Position numbers and translations under genes: made by a program. A stretch of DNA of 64,000 bases from Stachybotrys elegans (lineage: Eukaryota; Ascomycota; Sordariomycetes; Hypocreales; Stachybotryaceae): positions 620,001 to 684,000 of the forward strand of contig JAGPNK010000013.1 of assembly GCA_020746835.1 (NCBI GenBank), read 5' to 3'. The notes beneath the pieces were generated by a model, which worked only from the letters and a program-made list of their open reading frames with translations, searched no databases and was not told the origin of the DNA. Positions 1 to 13,529 of this stretch are shown in pieces; within the stretch, counting starts at the first letter, position 1, and every line of letters starts with the position of its first letter.

Positions 1-271
1 GGCACGTCAGAGTGCGGTCGGCCAAGCGGTGGGCTGGAGGAGCATCGTGGGCTTGAAGCGAGTATAAAGATTGCGCGGATGCAAAAGGTCCTGGTGGGCC
101 GGTGGGATTGCAAGTCTGCCTCGCCATTGCCTCGTCGTTCTGCAGAGAAGCATCTGCATCTGAGGCTGTCCTGAAGCTCAAGCTCAAGCTCAAGCCCAAG
201 TCCAAGCAAGCCCAGGCGGAAGAGACGAGGGAACCCACCACCCATCACCACCGCCACGACGTGCTGCAACC
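1..271 (+). promoter_or_regulatory. Upstream region of the GH1 gene
   Basis: Upstream and probable 5' leader of the beta-glucosidase starting at 272. A short imperfect hexanucleotide run (repeats of AAGCTC/AAGCCC) lies at about 172-210, just before the start. A TATA-like TATAAAG is at 63-69. No gene is supported here; the long reading frame beginning at 102 is an out-of-frame shadow of the GH1 gene. Confidence 0.4.
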
Positions 272-1870
<1,599 letters not shown>

Positions 1871-2096
1871 GGCCTATGCTTGGGACAAGGCAACTTCTCA
1901 ACGACGTTGCTGGGACTAACGATGGTATGAACTGATGTTTCCACGAATTCAACGCTCAATTGGTGCACGTATAAAGTATGACAAATAAATGCAACAATAG
2001 AAAGCACGCATTGCTATGGGAATCATCCGCTTCGTAGAGTTACACTGTCCTAAAGAAACATCACACGGGGCCGCCGCGTTGAAGCAGCTCGCCCTT

Positions 2097-4168
2097 TTAT
2101 ATGACCCAGCTCGAATTATTCCGCAGCGCATCCGACGCCTTGGAATCCAGCCTCGTCAGGATGTCGAGGAGAACGCTAAAGTCGCCTCTTGCGCGCGCCG
2201 CTAGGGGTGAGCTGCCGTGCCTGTGGATTATCTCCAGCAAGCTTGCGCCGATGAGGCGAATCTTCTCGACCTGCTTCGAATCAGCATCATCACCGATAAA
2301 ATTCTAGAGGGGAGGGGGGACGTACGTAAGGCTCCCCATTGACTCGGAGAGACCAGAATGGCGCCTCATGCATGACGCGGATCATGTCGCGCGCAATCTC
2401 CGTCTTGCGCAGGTCGCCCTGCTCGATGCCTGGGGAGAAGTAGGCAATGTCCTCGAACTTTTGCGTAATCACCATGCGCAGGCAGTGCAGCGAGACCTGG
2501 AGGTTGGCGCACTGGATGATGTACTGGTTCGACTCGGCCGTCTCCTTGCCGCCGTTGAGGTGCGGCGGCAGGTTGTCGAGGCAGGTGATGAAGCTGATGT
2601 AGAGCGAGTCGAGCCTCTCGCGCTCGGCGACGCTGAGGTGAGGCTTGGGCGTCGGGCTGGACGCCATGCTGGCCTCCATCAGCCGGATCTCGAGGATGAG
2701 GTCCGAGGCGGCCTGCCACAGCCGCAGGTTGGCGTTGAAGCCGTCGATGAAGTTGCCGCGCGGCGCGTCCGACATGACGCTGTTGCCGGGGGAGCTTCTG
2801 AGCACCGACACCTCGTCGAGGCCGACGGGATACGACGTCGTTATCCCCGAGGCAAACGAGTACTTGTGGATCGTGATGGGGCGGTTGTTGAGGATGGCCG
2901 CCGACTTGTCGCCCACGTAGACGATCCAGAACAGCCTCCTCCGCAGCTCCGCCTCGACAGGGTACAGCCCCTGCAGCGTCGAGTCGTCGTGCAGCTGCAT
3001 CACCTGCGCCAGCCGCGTGGCCTCGCCAAAGATGTGCCAGGAATACTTGGGCTTCCCGGCGGCGTGCACGCAGTTGGAGTGGAAGTAGCGGATGGCGATG
3101 GAGTTTGCGTTGGGGCTCTCGAGGTCAGCTTCGAGATACGAGCCCAGGCAGCTGCGCGACGCCTGCAGGAACATGTCGGCGACTCGCTCGCCCTCAGGGA
3201 ACAGCTCCTTGGGCAGCATAAAGGCAGCCTCGGCGCAGATGGCCGTCACGAGCGTAAAGGTCGCGTCGGGCCAGTGCGGCACAAAGGCCCCCGTGGCATC
3301 CGAGATGCTCGCTCTCGAGTACTCGTTCCAGGCTTCTGGGATCCTCGACAGGCTCGGCGGGCGGGCGTCCGGGTGCGTCAGAGATGGGTCCAGCCCCGGG
3401 GGCGGCTGGCCGAGGAAGAAGGCGAGGCCCTCCCTGACGCTCGGCTCGTGGACCAGCGGCGTCAGCGGGAAGAGGTACTCGAAGAACAAGTCGAAGCAGT
3501 GGTTGACGATGCCCTCGGGGCTGACGTTGCGCCTCGCCAGTGCCGCGCATAGCTGGTGCCAGCGCTGGGGCGCCGATATGGGGTGGACGGCGCCGCTGAG
3601 GTCCGAGAGACTGCTCCGGACCGTCTGCGGCGACAAGGCGTGATCGACGGCCAGACCCCGAGCTGACTCCCACGCCGAGACGGGCGACTCGGAGGCGCTG
3701 GCTAGCGAGGACAGGCCCGTCGGTGCGCCGGGCTCGGTGAACAGGGGGGAGGTGGTGACGACGCCGGCGCTACTGTTGTTGTTCTCGGCGGGCGGGCGGG
3801 CGAGGGCCAGCTCCCCCAGGCTGTTGCGGCGCTTGGCCTTTGGTCCTCGGCGGCCCAGGGGCAGGTTGAAGGTGCACTGCTCGTTGGCATCACGGCACAG
3901 AGCGCACCGGCTCTCGCCCTCGGCCAAGTCGCACTATATACAACAAGAGTTATCATGCTGTCCGGGGGGCCTGCCAAGGAGACGATATGGGGATATATGT
4001 ATGGCTTGGGCTTGGTTTGGCTCGGCTCGGCTCGGTACCAACCTTTGCTTTCCGTCGACGGCATCGATCACAGGCTCGGCTAGTGGGTCGGCGCCGGGCC
4101 TCGAGGGAGGGCGGCGGCGACGGCGGCGCCGGAGGAGATCCGGGCATGCGACTCTTCCCCACTGGCAT
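2097..4168 (-). CDS. Zn(II)2Cys6 transcription factor with fungal_trans domain
   Basis: Fungal zinc-cluster regulator, 635 aa. Exons on the minus strand are 4168-4043, 3933-2326 and 2270-2097. The binuclear cluster is built across intron 1: C33, C36, C43, C52, C55 and C62 give C-x2-C-x6-C-x8-C-x2-C-x6-C, followed by a basic linker (RRGPKAKRR). A middle-homology (fungal_trans) region covers roughly residues 150-450. Without the second intron the frame stops after EPY plus 12 codons. A 55-nt intron (2325-2271, with a CTGAT branch site) restores a conserved-looking tail (VEKIRLIGASLLEIIHRH, then a Leu-rich helix). It lies between GH1 and the GH144/162-like gene, convergent with the first and divergent from the second, so it is a candidate local regulator. 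The exact subfamily is not recognised. Confidence 0.88.
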
Positions 4169-4744
4169 CTCTTAGTTCAAGGGGAAGAGAAAAAAAAGCA
4201 AGAAAAAAGATATACGACTAGGCTAGCCTCGGAGTAGTGAGACGGGAACCCAAGGCGACACGGGGAAAATAGAAAGCGAAATGGGCCCAACGGGCATCAT
4301 GTAGACGGGGATTCAAAGGGGGCTCGTCTTTGCTCTTGTTTGTTTCTCGGGGAAACAAAAGCTCGACCGGGCGGCGCCCCCCGTGTAAATAAGAAAACAA
4401 GGACGTTGATTACCCCGAATTTCCGCCTGTCCCTGAGGGGAGAGCCTCTGCCCGGTTCGCCTACCGAAGGAGACCCTTGTGGGGGAGCTGAAGTTGGCTG
4501 GACCTTGGCACTGACGTCTGCTCTCCTCTCCGCTATAAATGGCAAGTAAATGGCACATAAACTCTCCTATTAGCGGTCCATCCCCTCCACAAAGAGAGAG
4601 AGTGTGTGTCTGTGTGTGTGTTTGTCATTGCCGTGTGACGAGACTGCACTGCAACTCGACGCACCTGCACTGCTCCTCGATCCATTTTACTGCACTCCTT
4701 ATCAGCCAATCCGCCTGCCCGCTTCGTCTACCTTGTCCTCAGCC
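4169..4744. promoter_or_regulatory. Divergent promoter between regulator and GH144/162-like gene
   Basis: A 576-bp divergent intergenic region. It carries a TATAAAT at 4534-4540 on the + strand, about 205 bp before the hydrolase start, and a GA/GT microsatellite at about 4599-4624 in the probable leader. Both genes could be controlled from here. No coding region is supported. Confidence 0.4.
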
Positions 4745-6653
4745 ATGAGAGGCACCCTGGTCGGCCTCGCCCTGGCGGCTTCCGTCCGCGGAATCAGTCC
4801 CGGCCGCCACCCACCGCGGTGCAGGTTCGCCCTCGAATGGTCTCAGGACCAGCTGCTCGCCGACCCGGACGCCTTCGCCTGGGATCTTTTGTACTGGGAG
4901 GGCAAATTCCACCAGAATGGCCTCGCCTACTCGTCTAGGAACGGAATGTCGTACGACGGCATCCAGCTGGATTGGGACACTGGCGCTCACACGCACTTAC
5001 ACACGTTCAGCGCTGCCAGCAAAGAGGTGAGTTTGAGTTAACATCACCAGTTCCTCAGCCCGTGCTCATCTCTCCCGCCCGGTATGGTATGTATCCAGGC
5101 CCTGCAGTTCATGCTCTACGCGCACGCCATCGCTGGCTCCCCCGAGGCTGCGCGCTACCTCAGCCCGCGCCATCCCGAGCGAGCCCCCGACGCGGCCGCC
5201 TCCATCCTCGGCACCAAGCTCCAGACGTACCTGCGCTTCAACGAGACGCATCCCGGCTTTGGCGGCTTTCTGCCTTGGATGACCACCGACGCCGAGGAAA
5301 TTTCGCCCACGTGGGACTGGGTGGATAGAGTGCCCGCGCTAGACAACGGGTACGGCTGAGCGAACCCACGCCAAACGAGCCTTAGCTGACGTATGTGGCT
5401 TGATTCTGTATTAGGGAGCTCGTCTGGGCCGTCTACGCCTGCATCCACGTCTTGCGGAGCACCAGCAGCAGCGAGTACCATGGCCTCGCCGACGCCTGGC
5501 AGGTCTGGCTCGACTATGTCAAGACGACGGCCGCCGACGTCTTTTACCAAGGCGACGGCCGTGTCTGCGCCGTCACGAGCATCGGGAACCAGTCGCTGCC
5601 CATTTCCCACCCGGACCAGTCCTATGCTTGCGAGGGCACGGGGACGCTCAATGACCCATACGAGGGAGAGCTGTTCACCTTTTGGTTGCATCTCTTCGGT
5701 GGCTTGTCCAACCAAGAAAAGGCCAGGCTCTGGGAAGTCAAGCGGCCGCAGCTTGTTAGCGTCGAGTATCAGCAAGGTGGTGTAGGCCCCATTACGGTAG
5801 AAAAGGGTGCGTCTCACAAGCTGCCAATCACATGTTGTTCTAACGTGTCTTCTAGGATACTGGTTCTCGGGCCACGAGCCGTGGAAGGTTCTGCAGCTGC
5901 CCTACTACGATGTCGACATATTCCGGTAAGCCACATGCTCGGAAATACACGCCTCGCGCATGCATATCAAGCTGATGCCTGTAAAGCCGCGTCTACCACA
6001 ATGCAGAGCGCGTGAGGACGTGTAATTCTGTCGTCACGCAGACGCCGGGCCTATTCGCCTCCGTCAACAATTCGACCGATCCCGAAACGGACGACATCAT
6101 CGGCTACATTTCCCCGGCCGGCATCCCGTCCATTGCCAACCAGACGGAGCAGTACCACGATGTCATCACGCCGTATGCTGCTTGGCCGACCATCATGTTT
6201 GACCGCGCCGTCGGGCTCGCCTGGTGGAGAAACACGGTTCTCGGAAAGAAGATGCAGAGTAAGTCGGCATCCGCGTCCTTGCGCAATGCCGTGGCTGATT
6301 TGGATGCGCAGATCCGTATGGAAGCACCGAGTCAACGCGCGTAGATGGCGAGCTTGTCTCGGCGCTCCTCACCTGGGACAGCAAGGTGCTCACCGTCATC
6401 TCGCTCCTGGGCGGAGTTGGCGATATTGTGAGGGACAAGATGAAGGCCGAGGGTATCTACGACGAGTTTATCGACATTGTCAAGGTGAGAACTCACACTG
6501 CCCACTGCCTTCACCGACCGTTCTGACAGTCGTGCACAGAGAGAGTATTCAAGCGAGTTTGGCGAAGTGAAGGGCGAGGACGTCGAGCTCTGTCTCCCAA
6601 ATACATCTGTCCCACACGCAGGCTTGGAGGACTTTACGCTGTGCTCAGAATAG
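4745..6653 (+). CDS. Secreted glycoside hydrolase, GH144/GH162 (endo-beta-1,2-glucanase)-like
   Basis: Predicted secreted (alpha/alpha)6-barrel hydrolase, 517 aa, in seven exons: 4745-5026, 5099-5349, 5415-5806, 5856-5925, 5987-6258, 6312-6484, 6540-6653. The N-terminus (MRGTLVGLALAASVRG) looks like a signal peptide. Seen in the sequence: an early Gly/Trp-rich block (LLYWEGKFHQNGLAYSSRNG), the block GGFLPWMTTDAE, then WDWVDRVPALDNGELVWAVY joined across intron 2, and a late block VITPYAAWPTIMFDRAVG. These resemble the glycoamylase-like/GH144 and GH162 families, whose characterised members cut beta-1,2-glucan to sophoro-oligosaccharides. I assign the family from recalled motif pattern, not from a search, and catalytic residues are not pinned. 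Alternative: another (alpha/alpha)6 glucanase. Same strand as the GH1 gene. Confidence 0.65.
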
Positions 6654-6769
6654 ACTCGTAAGCATCGTAGCTCTAAAAACGAAGAACTGCATTTGTCTTC
6701 AGTTGGTCCTCGCAGCCCAACAGCATTACGATGCTTCATGATCCCCTTGTCATCTGTCTATAAAATATC

Positions 6770-6854
6770 GGCCGCGTGGCCTAATGGCTAAGGCGCTAGA
6801 TTTCGGCTCTTATACCTCCTCTAGAGATTCCAGGTTCGACTCCTGGCGTGGTCG
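6770..6854 (+). tRNA. tRNA-Arg (anticodon UCG) with 12-nt intron
   Basis: Complete cloverleaf. Acceptor stem 6770-6776 pairs with 6847-6853 with two G-U pairs, and the discriminator is G6854. The D stem is GCCT/AGGC, the anticodon stem CTAGA/TCTAG, and the T stem CCAGG/CCTGG with loop TTCGACT. The anticodon-loop region is 19 nt, which resolves as U32, U33, anticodon TCG at 6803-6805, G37, a 12-nt intron at 6807-6818, then C38. The intron sits one base 3' of the anticodon, the usual eukaryotic nuclear position. CCA is not encoded, as expected. Confidence 0.93.
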
Positions 6855-6870
6855 TTTTTTTTTTGTTTTT
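6855..6870 (+). terminator. RNA polymerase III terminator of tRNA-Arg
   Basis: A run of nine T (6855-6863), one G, then six T, directly after the tRNA discriminator base. This is a standard Pol III stop signal. Confidence 0.85.
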
Positions 6871-7082
6871 TGTACGAATTGTCTGTAGTGGGACGGACGT
6901 TTGACAAGTTCCACTGATACGAGATTTCGGTCTGTGGCTGGCTACCCTAGAATCAATAACAATATACTACAATGCAGCACGATAGGAATGAATAGATTTA
7001 TTTTTCTCTCCAATCTACTTCTCTTGCTTTTGTTATCCCGTTGATAGTCCTATGATCCAATGTGAGGACATGGACAGCATTT

Positions 7083-7736
7083 CTACAAAGGCCGGGAACT
7101 CGTAGACTCGCCCCCGTCATGCAAAGGTTCCACCAGTCCGTGGTGAAACGCAGTCACCATGTGCTGCTCCCACCTCTCCAACAACTCATTTATTGGTCGT
7201 TGAGCCTGTATCCCCAGGTGGAAATGATTATGCGACCAACCTTTCACCATATCGGAAGCCTTCTGGCTAAGAAACTGACCTTCTCTACCGGGAAGCGGCC
7301 TAAGGAAATCATCGAGCTCTTTGAGAACTCCCCGTAAATCAAAATCCTGAATGCAACAGTCCGGCTCCGGCTCCGGCTGCTCCCCCTCCGCCTGTTGCCG
7401 TCGCCGCACTTCTTGATGGTACCATTTGTCCAAGTGGACAGCTGCGCTCAGGATAACGGCGATGCGGACCGTCGACACGGTCGGAAAGCTACGCCCATAG
7501 TAGTCATGGATAATCTGCACCCCCGCTTCATATGCATTTTCTGCTGAGGTCTTAAACGTCGTAACGCTCTTGTTTGCTCGGAATCGCAGGGTCCCGCGCA
7601 GAATCCGGACTTGCATGTCATACGGTATATGACGCTTTAGCAGTCCCGCGCAGGCAGTGGTGGGGGAGCTTAAGCCATGGAATGGCGGGAACCCGTTATC
7701 CCAGTCGCTAATATCAACAATATCACCGTTACTCAT
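7083..7736 (-). CDS. Hypothetical protein, 217 aa
   Basis: Single-exon reading frame. I prefer the ATG at 7736 (MSNGDIVDISDW) to the upstream extension to 8153. The added residues there are low-complexity and run antisense through a dispersed repeat. The protein looks globular and mostly helical: LKRHIPYDMQVRILRGTL, a stretch with DYYGRSFPTVSTVRIAVILS, then a Gln/Glu-rich linker (RRRQQAEGEQPEPEPD) and a helical C-terminus. No domain is recognised. It lies between tRNA-Arg and the GH55-like gene, with the repeat copy at 8101-8190 upstream. Confidence 0.5.
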   Translation of the reverse strand: MSNGDIVDISDWDNGFPPFHGLSSPTTACAGLLKRHIPYDMQVRILRGTLRFRANKSVTTFKTSAENAYEAGVQIIHDYYGRSFPTVSTVRIAVILSAAVHLDKWYHQEVRRRQQAEGEQPEPEPDCCIQDFDLRGVLKELDDFLRPLPGREGQFLSQKASDMVKGWSHNHFHLGIQAQRPINELLERWEQHMVTAFHHGLVEPLHDGGESTSSRPL

Positions 7737-8586
7737 ATTGACTGGTTCAAGGAAGGAGCTCGGATTAGTCCAACCAGACGGTGAGGAACGAGGCGGATGA
7801 GCGTGCAAAGGAAGAGGTTGAGTTGGTGTACAGATCGCGACTATCCCGTGGATGAGACGATTGTGGCAAGAGCCGAAAAACTGCAAAGGCCAGACATTAT
7901 ATAGTATTTTCGAGAGAGGTCTGTCCCAAACTAAATTCAAAAGTCCAGCCATGAGAAGAGCACAGGCCTCAATTCCCATGATCCAGTAGGTAGAGGCGCG
8001 AGCAGGCAGTAGCCATATGACCAGCCCCGGCGTGTGAGATCGCGATGAACAATAACAGTCAAGACTTCCCACACTCATGAGCTTCCTGAAAAGACTCTGT
8101 ATGTGGGATTTCCCGTTCGTGTGCCCCAATGGGATACAGACCAGTGGCTTCAAGGAGGCCCCCTCTGACGATAAAGACGATATCAGATCAAGAACAGACT
8201 CTGTATAATTGGGCCCATGAGACGAAAGTACTCTTGTTCGATTTTCATATAAAGAATCGTGATAGTGACGTCAACAGGTGACTGTAAACTGAACATAGCC
8301 TCCGAGCTTTGAGTTGACCTAGGACACGACATATCCCTTTGTCCGCTGCAACCCGTTCATCCAGGTCCGGAACTCATCGACCTTTGTACTTTTCATCACA
8401 CCACGCATGTGCAAAGCTGAACTAATTGCAGGAGTCTGATCTGAGAGGCCTTGCGTGACACATCAAAGTACCGACGGTGTTTGTTAAATAATCCTTGTGA
8501 ACCGCTAGGGCTCATGTGAACCGCTCGACGAGCTTTTGAGATTATGTTGTGAGCCCACAGTCAAGTTTTCTACCCCAAACTCGCAT
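7737..8586. other. Intergenic region with a dispersed-repeat copy
   Basis: An 850-bp stretch between the 217-aa protein and the end of the GH55-like gene. It holds repeat copy 1 (8101-8190, listed separately). The rest shows nothing I can support as a gene. Confidence 0.4.
8101..8190 (+). repeat. Dispersed 90-bp repeat, copy 1
   Basis: About 90 bp that recur, inverted, at 19372-19462 and in shorter form at 31456-31514. Each copy begins with ATG and reads MWDF(P/L)FVCPNGIQ(T/N)S. Here the frame continues to a stop at about 8205 and gives a peptide of about 35 aa. Differences between copies are mostly non-synonymous, so coding constraint is not evident. It may be the 5' end of a duplicated gene family or a piece of a mobile element. 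Confidence 0.7.
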
Positions 8587-11500
8587 CTATCTGAAAGGAT
8601 GGCATTCCTCACTTGGCTCCCGGTGCCCTGCTGACTCGATCAATGCGTCTCTCTCAGCCCTGTGAGCCGAGCGACTTAGATTGGTGCACCATTGTTCGCC
8701 CCAGTATTCGTCAAGAAGGCAAAGGCCAGTTGCTACAAGCATGTTAGCAACACAACACACAGTGATGCCGAACAAGGGCTGCTTGGGAGAAAGGGAAACG
8801 AAAAATTCGACTTACAGCACAGAATAAGCTCGCCGGCAATGAACCGGTCGAGGTACAGCGTTATCGGACCAATCTCCAGGTCGTTGTTCCAGTAAGTCAC
8901 ACGGTTCTGCAGAAACTCGGCCCTGCGGCCGCTGTCGCACCTGAGCGTCCCGCTCGAGCAGGAATCTATATCGCCAAGGTCGCATTCGATCGCGATGCCG
9001 CAGACTGCTACGCCATTCTCCCAGATATCCACTTGCACTCGGTGAAAGAAGCCGGACGTGGTCATGATGCCCATCTGCAGACAAGGAACTTCGATGAGTC
9101 GCGCGCATTCACAGAATGGTATGACCTGGCAGGCTTCATCCTGGCGTTTGAATAGATCCAATTCGGAAGAAGAGCCATTCGAGATGTCGACGAGATTGTC
9201 CTGGATGATGGGCTTGGGGCCAGACTTGACTGCATTGTCAGCGGCAGCCTTGTCAGGGCTAGCAATCTCGACATTCTCTTCCACGCCCCGGGCAACCATT
9301 CCCGCACTTGTAGCAGCCGCTACCCGGCTCGAAGCTGTGGCCGTGACAAGAGCCTCTATGTTGGGTGGTCTTGCTGAAGGCCCTCCAACAGCCGCTGCAA
9401 CAGTCGCCTGAGCGTCACCGCCGTCCTGAAAGCATCGCGTGTAATATGTCGTACTGAAACAGATGTCTCGAGAGTCGGAGCAAGTGGGTGTAGCTGGCAC
9501 ACTCGGCCAGGGTGGCCATGTTACTTGCGTAGGGCTGCACCATCTGTCGGTCGTGCAGCTACGGCTTCCGCCCGTAGTGGTGCAGATGGAGGTGCTGAGA
9601 TAGGACTCGCAGCTGGAGCTGCCACCACCACCACCACCACCACCGCCGCCGCCGCCGCCGCCATTGTCATCTACACAACAAAGGGGTTAAACACCAACCG
9701 AACAGTTGCAAAGAGGGCATGACTTACCGTTGCCGAAATGTCCACGTTCACTTAGGTACTCAATAACCTCCTGGCCAGCGTTCAGTAAATTACTGAACGG
9801 CTCGGCCGTGATCCAGTCACCCTTGCGACCTCCGACGTTATAATCGGCCGGCGTGACGGTCGCAGCCACCTCAGTACCCGTGGTATCGCATCCAATGACA
9901 TTGCTACAAGAGGTAGTGCAGGACGAGGTAGGCGTCGCTATACACCACGTGTTACAATCACTGTATGTTTCCACCTCGCAAGACGAAGTGGGAGCTACTG
10001 GGTTGTTGGGATTATTGGGAGCGATGAAGCCTTGCTCAGATTAGCAAAGCTGTCAGCCATACGGCGGCGGGTATCTTCTCACCTCCAGTTTCAAGGCCCC
10101 CTCCTCCAGGTGGACAGAAGAGTAGGCACGGGCGGTCACAGAAAAAGCGGCATTGACTCCCACAACCACTTCGGCATGTAGGCCTTGGAGGGCCTATAGT
10201 ATGAATAATGGGAATAATGCCGATATCATCGTCATCATCATCGTCATCGTCGTCGTCACCACCACTAGTTGTAGTAGTTCTAGTATTAGTAGTAGTAGGG
10301 GTCGGCGAAGACTCGTTTTCTGGCCAAGGCCACGGAGGTGGCGTGATGGTGCGAGTGACTGGCGGATTCGACGTGCCGTTGGACAGCGGATCAGGGTCGT
10401 CGACAACAATAATGGGGGGAATGGGAATACTGCTACGTGCTGTGATGACAGTCGAGTTGACGGATTCTTGGATGATCTCGTTCCAGATCTCAATCTGAGT
10501 AGTGATGATAGGGGGAATCGTGATGGTAGTCGTCTGAGTGATGCTCACGAAAACAGTCGTCGTTGTATCTTCTCCGTCAGGGCCTACATAGCTCGTCGAT
10601 TCGAACCACCCAACTTCAAGAGACGTCGTGAGGGGTGGAATCCTAATTGTGGTGGGAGAGTCGAGCACCGAGGGGGGCAAGATGTATGTGCAAGGAGGGA
10701 TGCACTGAATTGTCGGCGTGTTGGACGAGTCCCAGATGATGGGATCGATATACACGACATCAGTGCCACCGCTGGATCCGTCTTCTTCTCCAGATCCAAT
10801 GTCTCTACCGCCGGCGCCAGCCAACGCGAGATAGGCCGCGATGTTGGACGTGTACCCGTTGCGAGTAGTATCATTGAACCACACAGGAGGAAGGTTGCCG
10901 CGGGGGGTCACAATCTCAATGTTGCCCTTGGTGAAGATGTTGTACATGTAGAGGTTGCCGGCATAGTTTGTCTCAATCAGCGACTGCTGACACTGTTCGT
11001 CTGGCGCACAGCCGAGTCTGAAGTTATCGAAGAAGGAATAGAAACCCATTCCGTAGAGGAGGATGTCGCTCGAGTTGATGATTCTCAGGGCCCATCCCTT
11101 GAGGCAGATGCCGTCGTCACCGTCACAGTGATCAAAAGATGGGTCACCGGGCCACGATCCTGTCTCGTAGGGTTCTAGAGCGTCGGGATCGGCTTGATAG
11201 TAGGCAGTTTCCGTCTGCATATGCCCCATAAAGATGTTTCTTGCATTCAGCATCTGCCACTGGTACAGCTGACTATGCTCGCTGCTACTCCCCCAGAACC
11301 ACAGAGGGCCCTGAGACTCGATGAGCACTCCGCGTGCCACATAGACAGAGATTTCGACCATGCTGTTTTCAGGGATGCCGCCAGGCCCGACGTGGGCGTT
11401 GGCGTTGTTGGGATCGTCAAGGTCATGATCAGCGACCCAAATCCAGACGTTGTAGAAGAAGGCCGATGAGTCGCGAGTGAGATGCAAGAGCATATTGGCG

Positions 11501-13529
11501 GCCATGCATCCGCGGTCCACACTTCCAGTTCGCGCAGGGCAGTCATCCAGCAACAAGTCGGAGCCAGCATTGCCTCCCACTCGGAAATGGCTGTCCCACA
11601 TTGCTGCCGAGCCCTGACTGGATTCGTGGAGATTCCATTCCATCAAGACTGCTCCAGCAACGGGGCCTCTAACAGTGAACAACATGTCTGTAATCTCCAC
11701 AGAACCAACGTCGCCATCCCGACCAACCCGGATCATGACGTGGGGATCGTTTTCATCCTCAAATCGAGAGCCGGTCCCCATAATGGTACTCCAGCCTGAA
11801 CCTATGATTCGTGATCCAGGAGGAATATCTACTGTGTCTTCGATCATGTACACGCCAGCAGGGAAGAAAATGATGCTTCCGACGTTGGCTGACAGGGCCC
11901 TGTTGATAGCCGAGCTTTGGTCGCCTGTTCCGTCGTTTCTCACACCCAAGTTCGTAATCACAAGAGGCCGCGTACCAGGATACTGCGGCTTCGAGCGGAG
12001 GAAGTAGCGGCCGTTTTGGAGAAGCGATGCGGGCTTGTTGGGCCTCACGTCCATGAAGCCGGACCGGAGACCACCCACGCCATCGCCGCGTACCTGGTAA
12101 CCTGATGCCCAATTGTCAAAATACAAGGCGCCACCTGATCCAGGAAGTAGGGTCTCTCCTCCGGATACCATGACAACGGACTGGGAGTTCTCGACTAGAA
12201 GATTCTCTAGGACAATGTTGGGCTGCTGGTTGTTCTGTCGTGCAAGTGTGATGCCGTAGGGGACACCATTGAAATGGGAATCCAGCACAGTGATAGAGCC
12301 AGTACCCTGAGGCGGGTCGGTTGTTTCAGAGAATGGCGTACAATCGATAGCAATGTACGCGGCAGTAACTTGAATGTTCTTCCACACGAAGCCCCAGTTC
12401 CATTCGTGTCTGATGGCTGTTAGACACAGAGTAAACTGAAGGTTGGAGGCAGTAAACTGTTGGCTGCCAGCGAGGAAACCAATATTGCCGCCAAAGAAAG
12501 AAAGGCTATCAACAGTACCACCACTACCATTTTCCATGAAGATACCAATGGCTGTTGGGGCCCCCTCAGAGTCGGCCAGAGGCATCTCAAAATGGCAATT
12601 GGTAATACTAGTTGCCTGGCCAACTTGCCAATGAATACCTGCTGGAACGTATTCCTGGTCGTGTTGATAGTTGTGCCGCGGCATACGCGTCATGTCGAAG
12701 ACAAAGTTCCTGATCTGGCGGAAGAAGTTGGACTGGTTGACATACCATTGGTCGCCATTGCCGTCAGGGATGTAGACGTTAGCATCGAAAAGAGCAATGC
12801 CTTCGAAGTCCTCTGAGCCGATGATGCGTGCCCTGGCCTCTGGATTGCCTACAAACTGGGTATAGTAATACTAAAGAGATCATGAGCATGGTGCGACGAT
12901 TATGTTAAGGAAGCTCCAGCACGTTTGATGGACCATACCTGAATGATGGGACTCGAAATGACATAGTCACCAGGAGGAAAGTAAACGACAGCGGTCAAAG
13001 TTGTCGTAGAGCCACAATCATCACCGCAACGCAAATCCTCGCTGTTTGTCAAGCTGAAGGCCGCAGCAGCCCTATTGATGGCTTCCGTATCATCTGTCAC
13101 ACCGTCGCCGACGGCTCCAAAGTCCCTCACGTTGCGGAAGAACTGATAGCCAGCAGGCGCAAAGGGAGAGGTGCCCAAAGGCCCAAACTCGGAAAGCCAG
13201 TATCCATCCTGGTTGGCAGCAGACATGCGAGCGCTGCCGCCCCTGACAGGCTCGCCGATCCGCGGGCCCGTCATGTTGTGCCTATCTGGAGCAAATCTGC
13301 TCCGCTCATTGTTGGCATGCCCTCTGGCATATGGTGGTGGTGGCTATCCAGGTGATCAGCACAACAGCCTTGAATGGGCTCCATCCATGAACGGGTAGAT
13401 AGATACCTGTGGAGAGCCTTCTGGCAGTGGCGGTGCCGATCCGACTGGTCCATCGGGCATGGTGATAGACATGATAATCTCTGCCGAGACGGCCGAAGCC
13501 ATCAAGGCCGCGATCACGGGGAACCTCAT
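8587..13529 (-). CDS. GH55-like exo-beta-1,3-glucanase with long Cys-rich, low-complexity tail (1539 aa)
   Basis: Predicted secreted glucan 1,3-beta-glucosidase of the double beta-helix (pectate_lyase_3) type. Exons on the minus strand: 13529-13407, 13343-12939, 12870-10083, 10030-9728, 9670-8816, 8732-8587; phase is kept throughout. A signal peptide (MRFPVIAALMASAVSAE) starts it. The first beta-helix module opens near residue 112 (NVRDFGAVGDGVTDDTEAIN) and the second near 475 (LVITNLGVRNDGTGDQSSAI). After the catalytic part come a Ser/Thr/Pro-rich region, an Asp11 run (DNA 10223-10255), a Cys-rich segment (PTCRSGCGSQCRFFCDRPC), a further Cys-containing domain, a poly-Gly linker (9621-9665) and a C-terminal Cys-rich domain. 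Ordinary GH55 enzymes are about 750-950 aa, so this one is nearly doubled. The catalytic half is secure; the last two exons are less certain. Confidence 0.85.
9617..9667 (-). repeat. GGC/GGT microsatellite encoding poly-Gly
   Basis: A trinucleotide run inside exon 5 of the GH55-like gene, encoding about 14 consecutive Gly that act as a linker between two Cys-rich segments. It is prone to length polymorphism. Confidence 0.8.
10223..10258 (-). repeat. GAT/GAC microsatellite encoding poly-Asp
   Basis: A trinucleotide run inside exon 3 of the GH55-like gene, giving 11 consecutive Asp just before the first Cys-rich segment. Confidence 0.8.

Noticed and set aside
2304..2325. 22-nt intron at the regulator's 3' end
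   Set aside because: It would restore the frame but is far too short for splicing; extending to the CAG at 2271-2273 gives a normal 55-nt intron in the same phase.
2368..3552. 394-codon plus-strand frame antisense to the Zn2Cys6 regulator
   Set aside because: Shadow of GC-rich coding sequence; composition is Arg/Val/Leu/Asp-biased with no motifs, while the opposite strand has a complete zinc cluster and regulator domain.
7737..8153. Upstream extension of the 217-aa hypothetical protein
   Set aside because: The added residues have no conserved character and run antisense through a dispersed repeat.
10153..11178. 341-codon plus-strand frame within the GH55-like gene
   Set aside because: Antisense to a secure beta-helix coding region and driven by the GAT/GAC repeat; not a gene.
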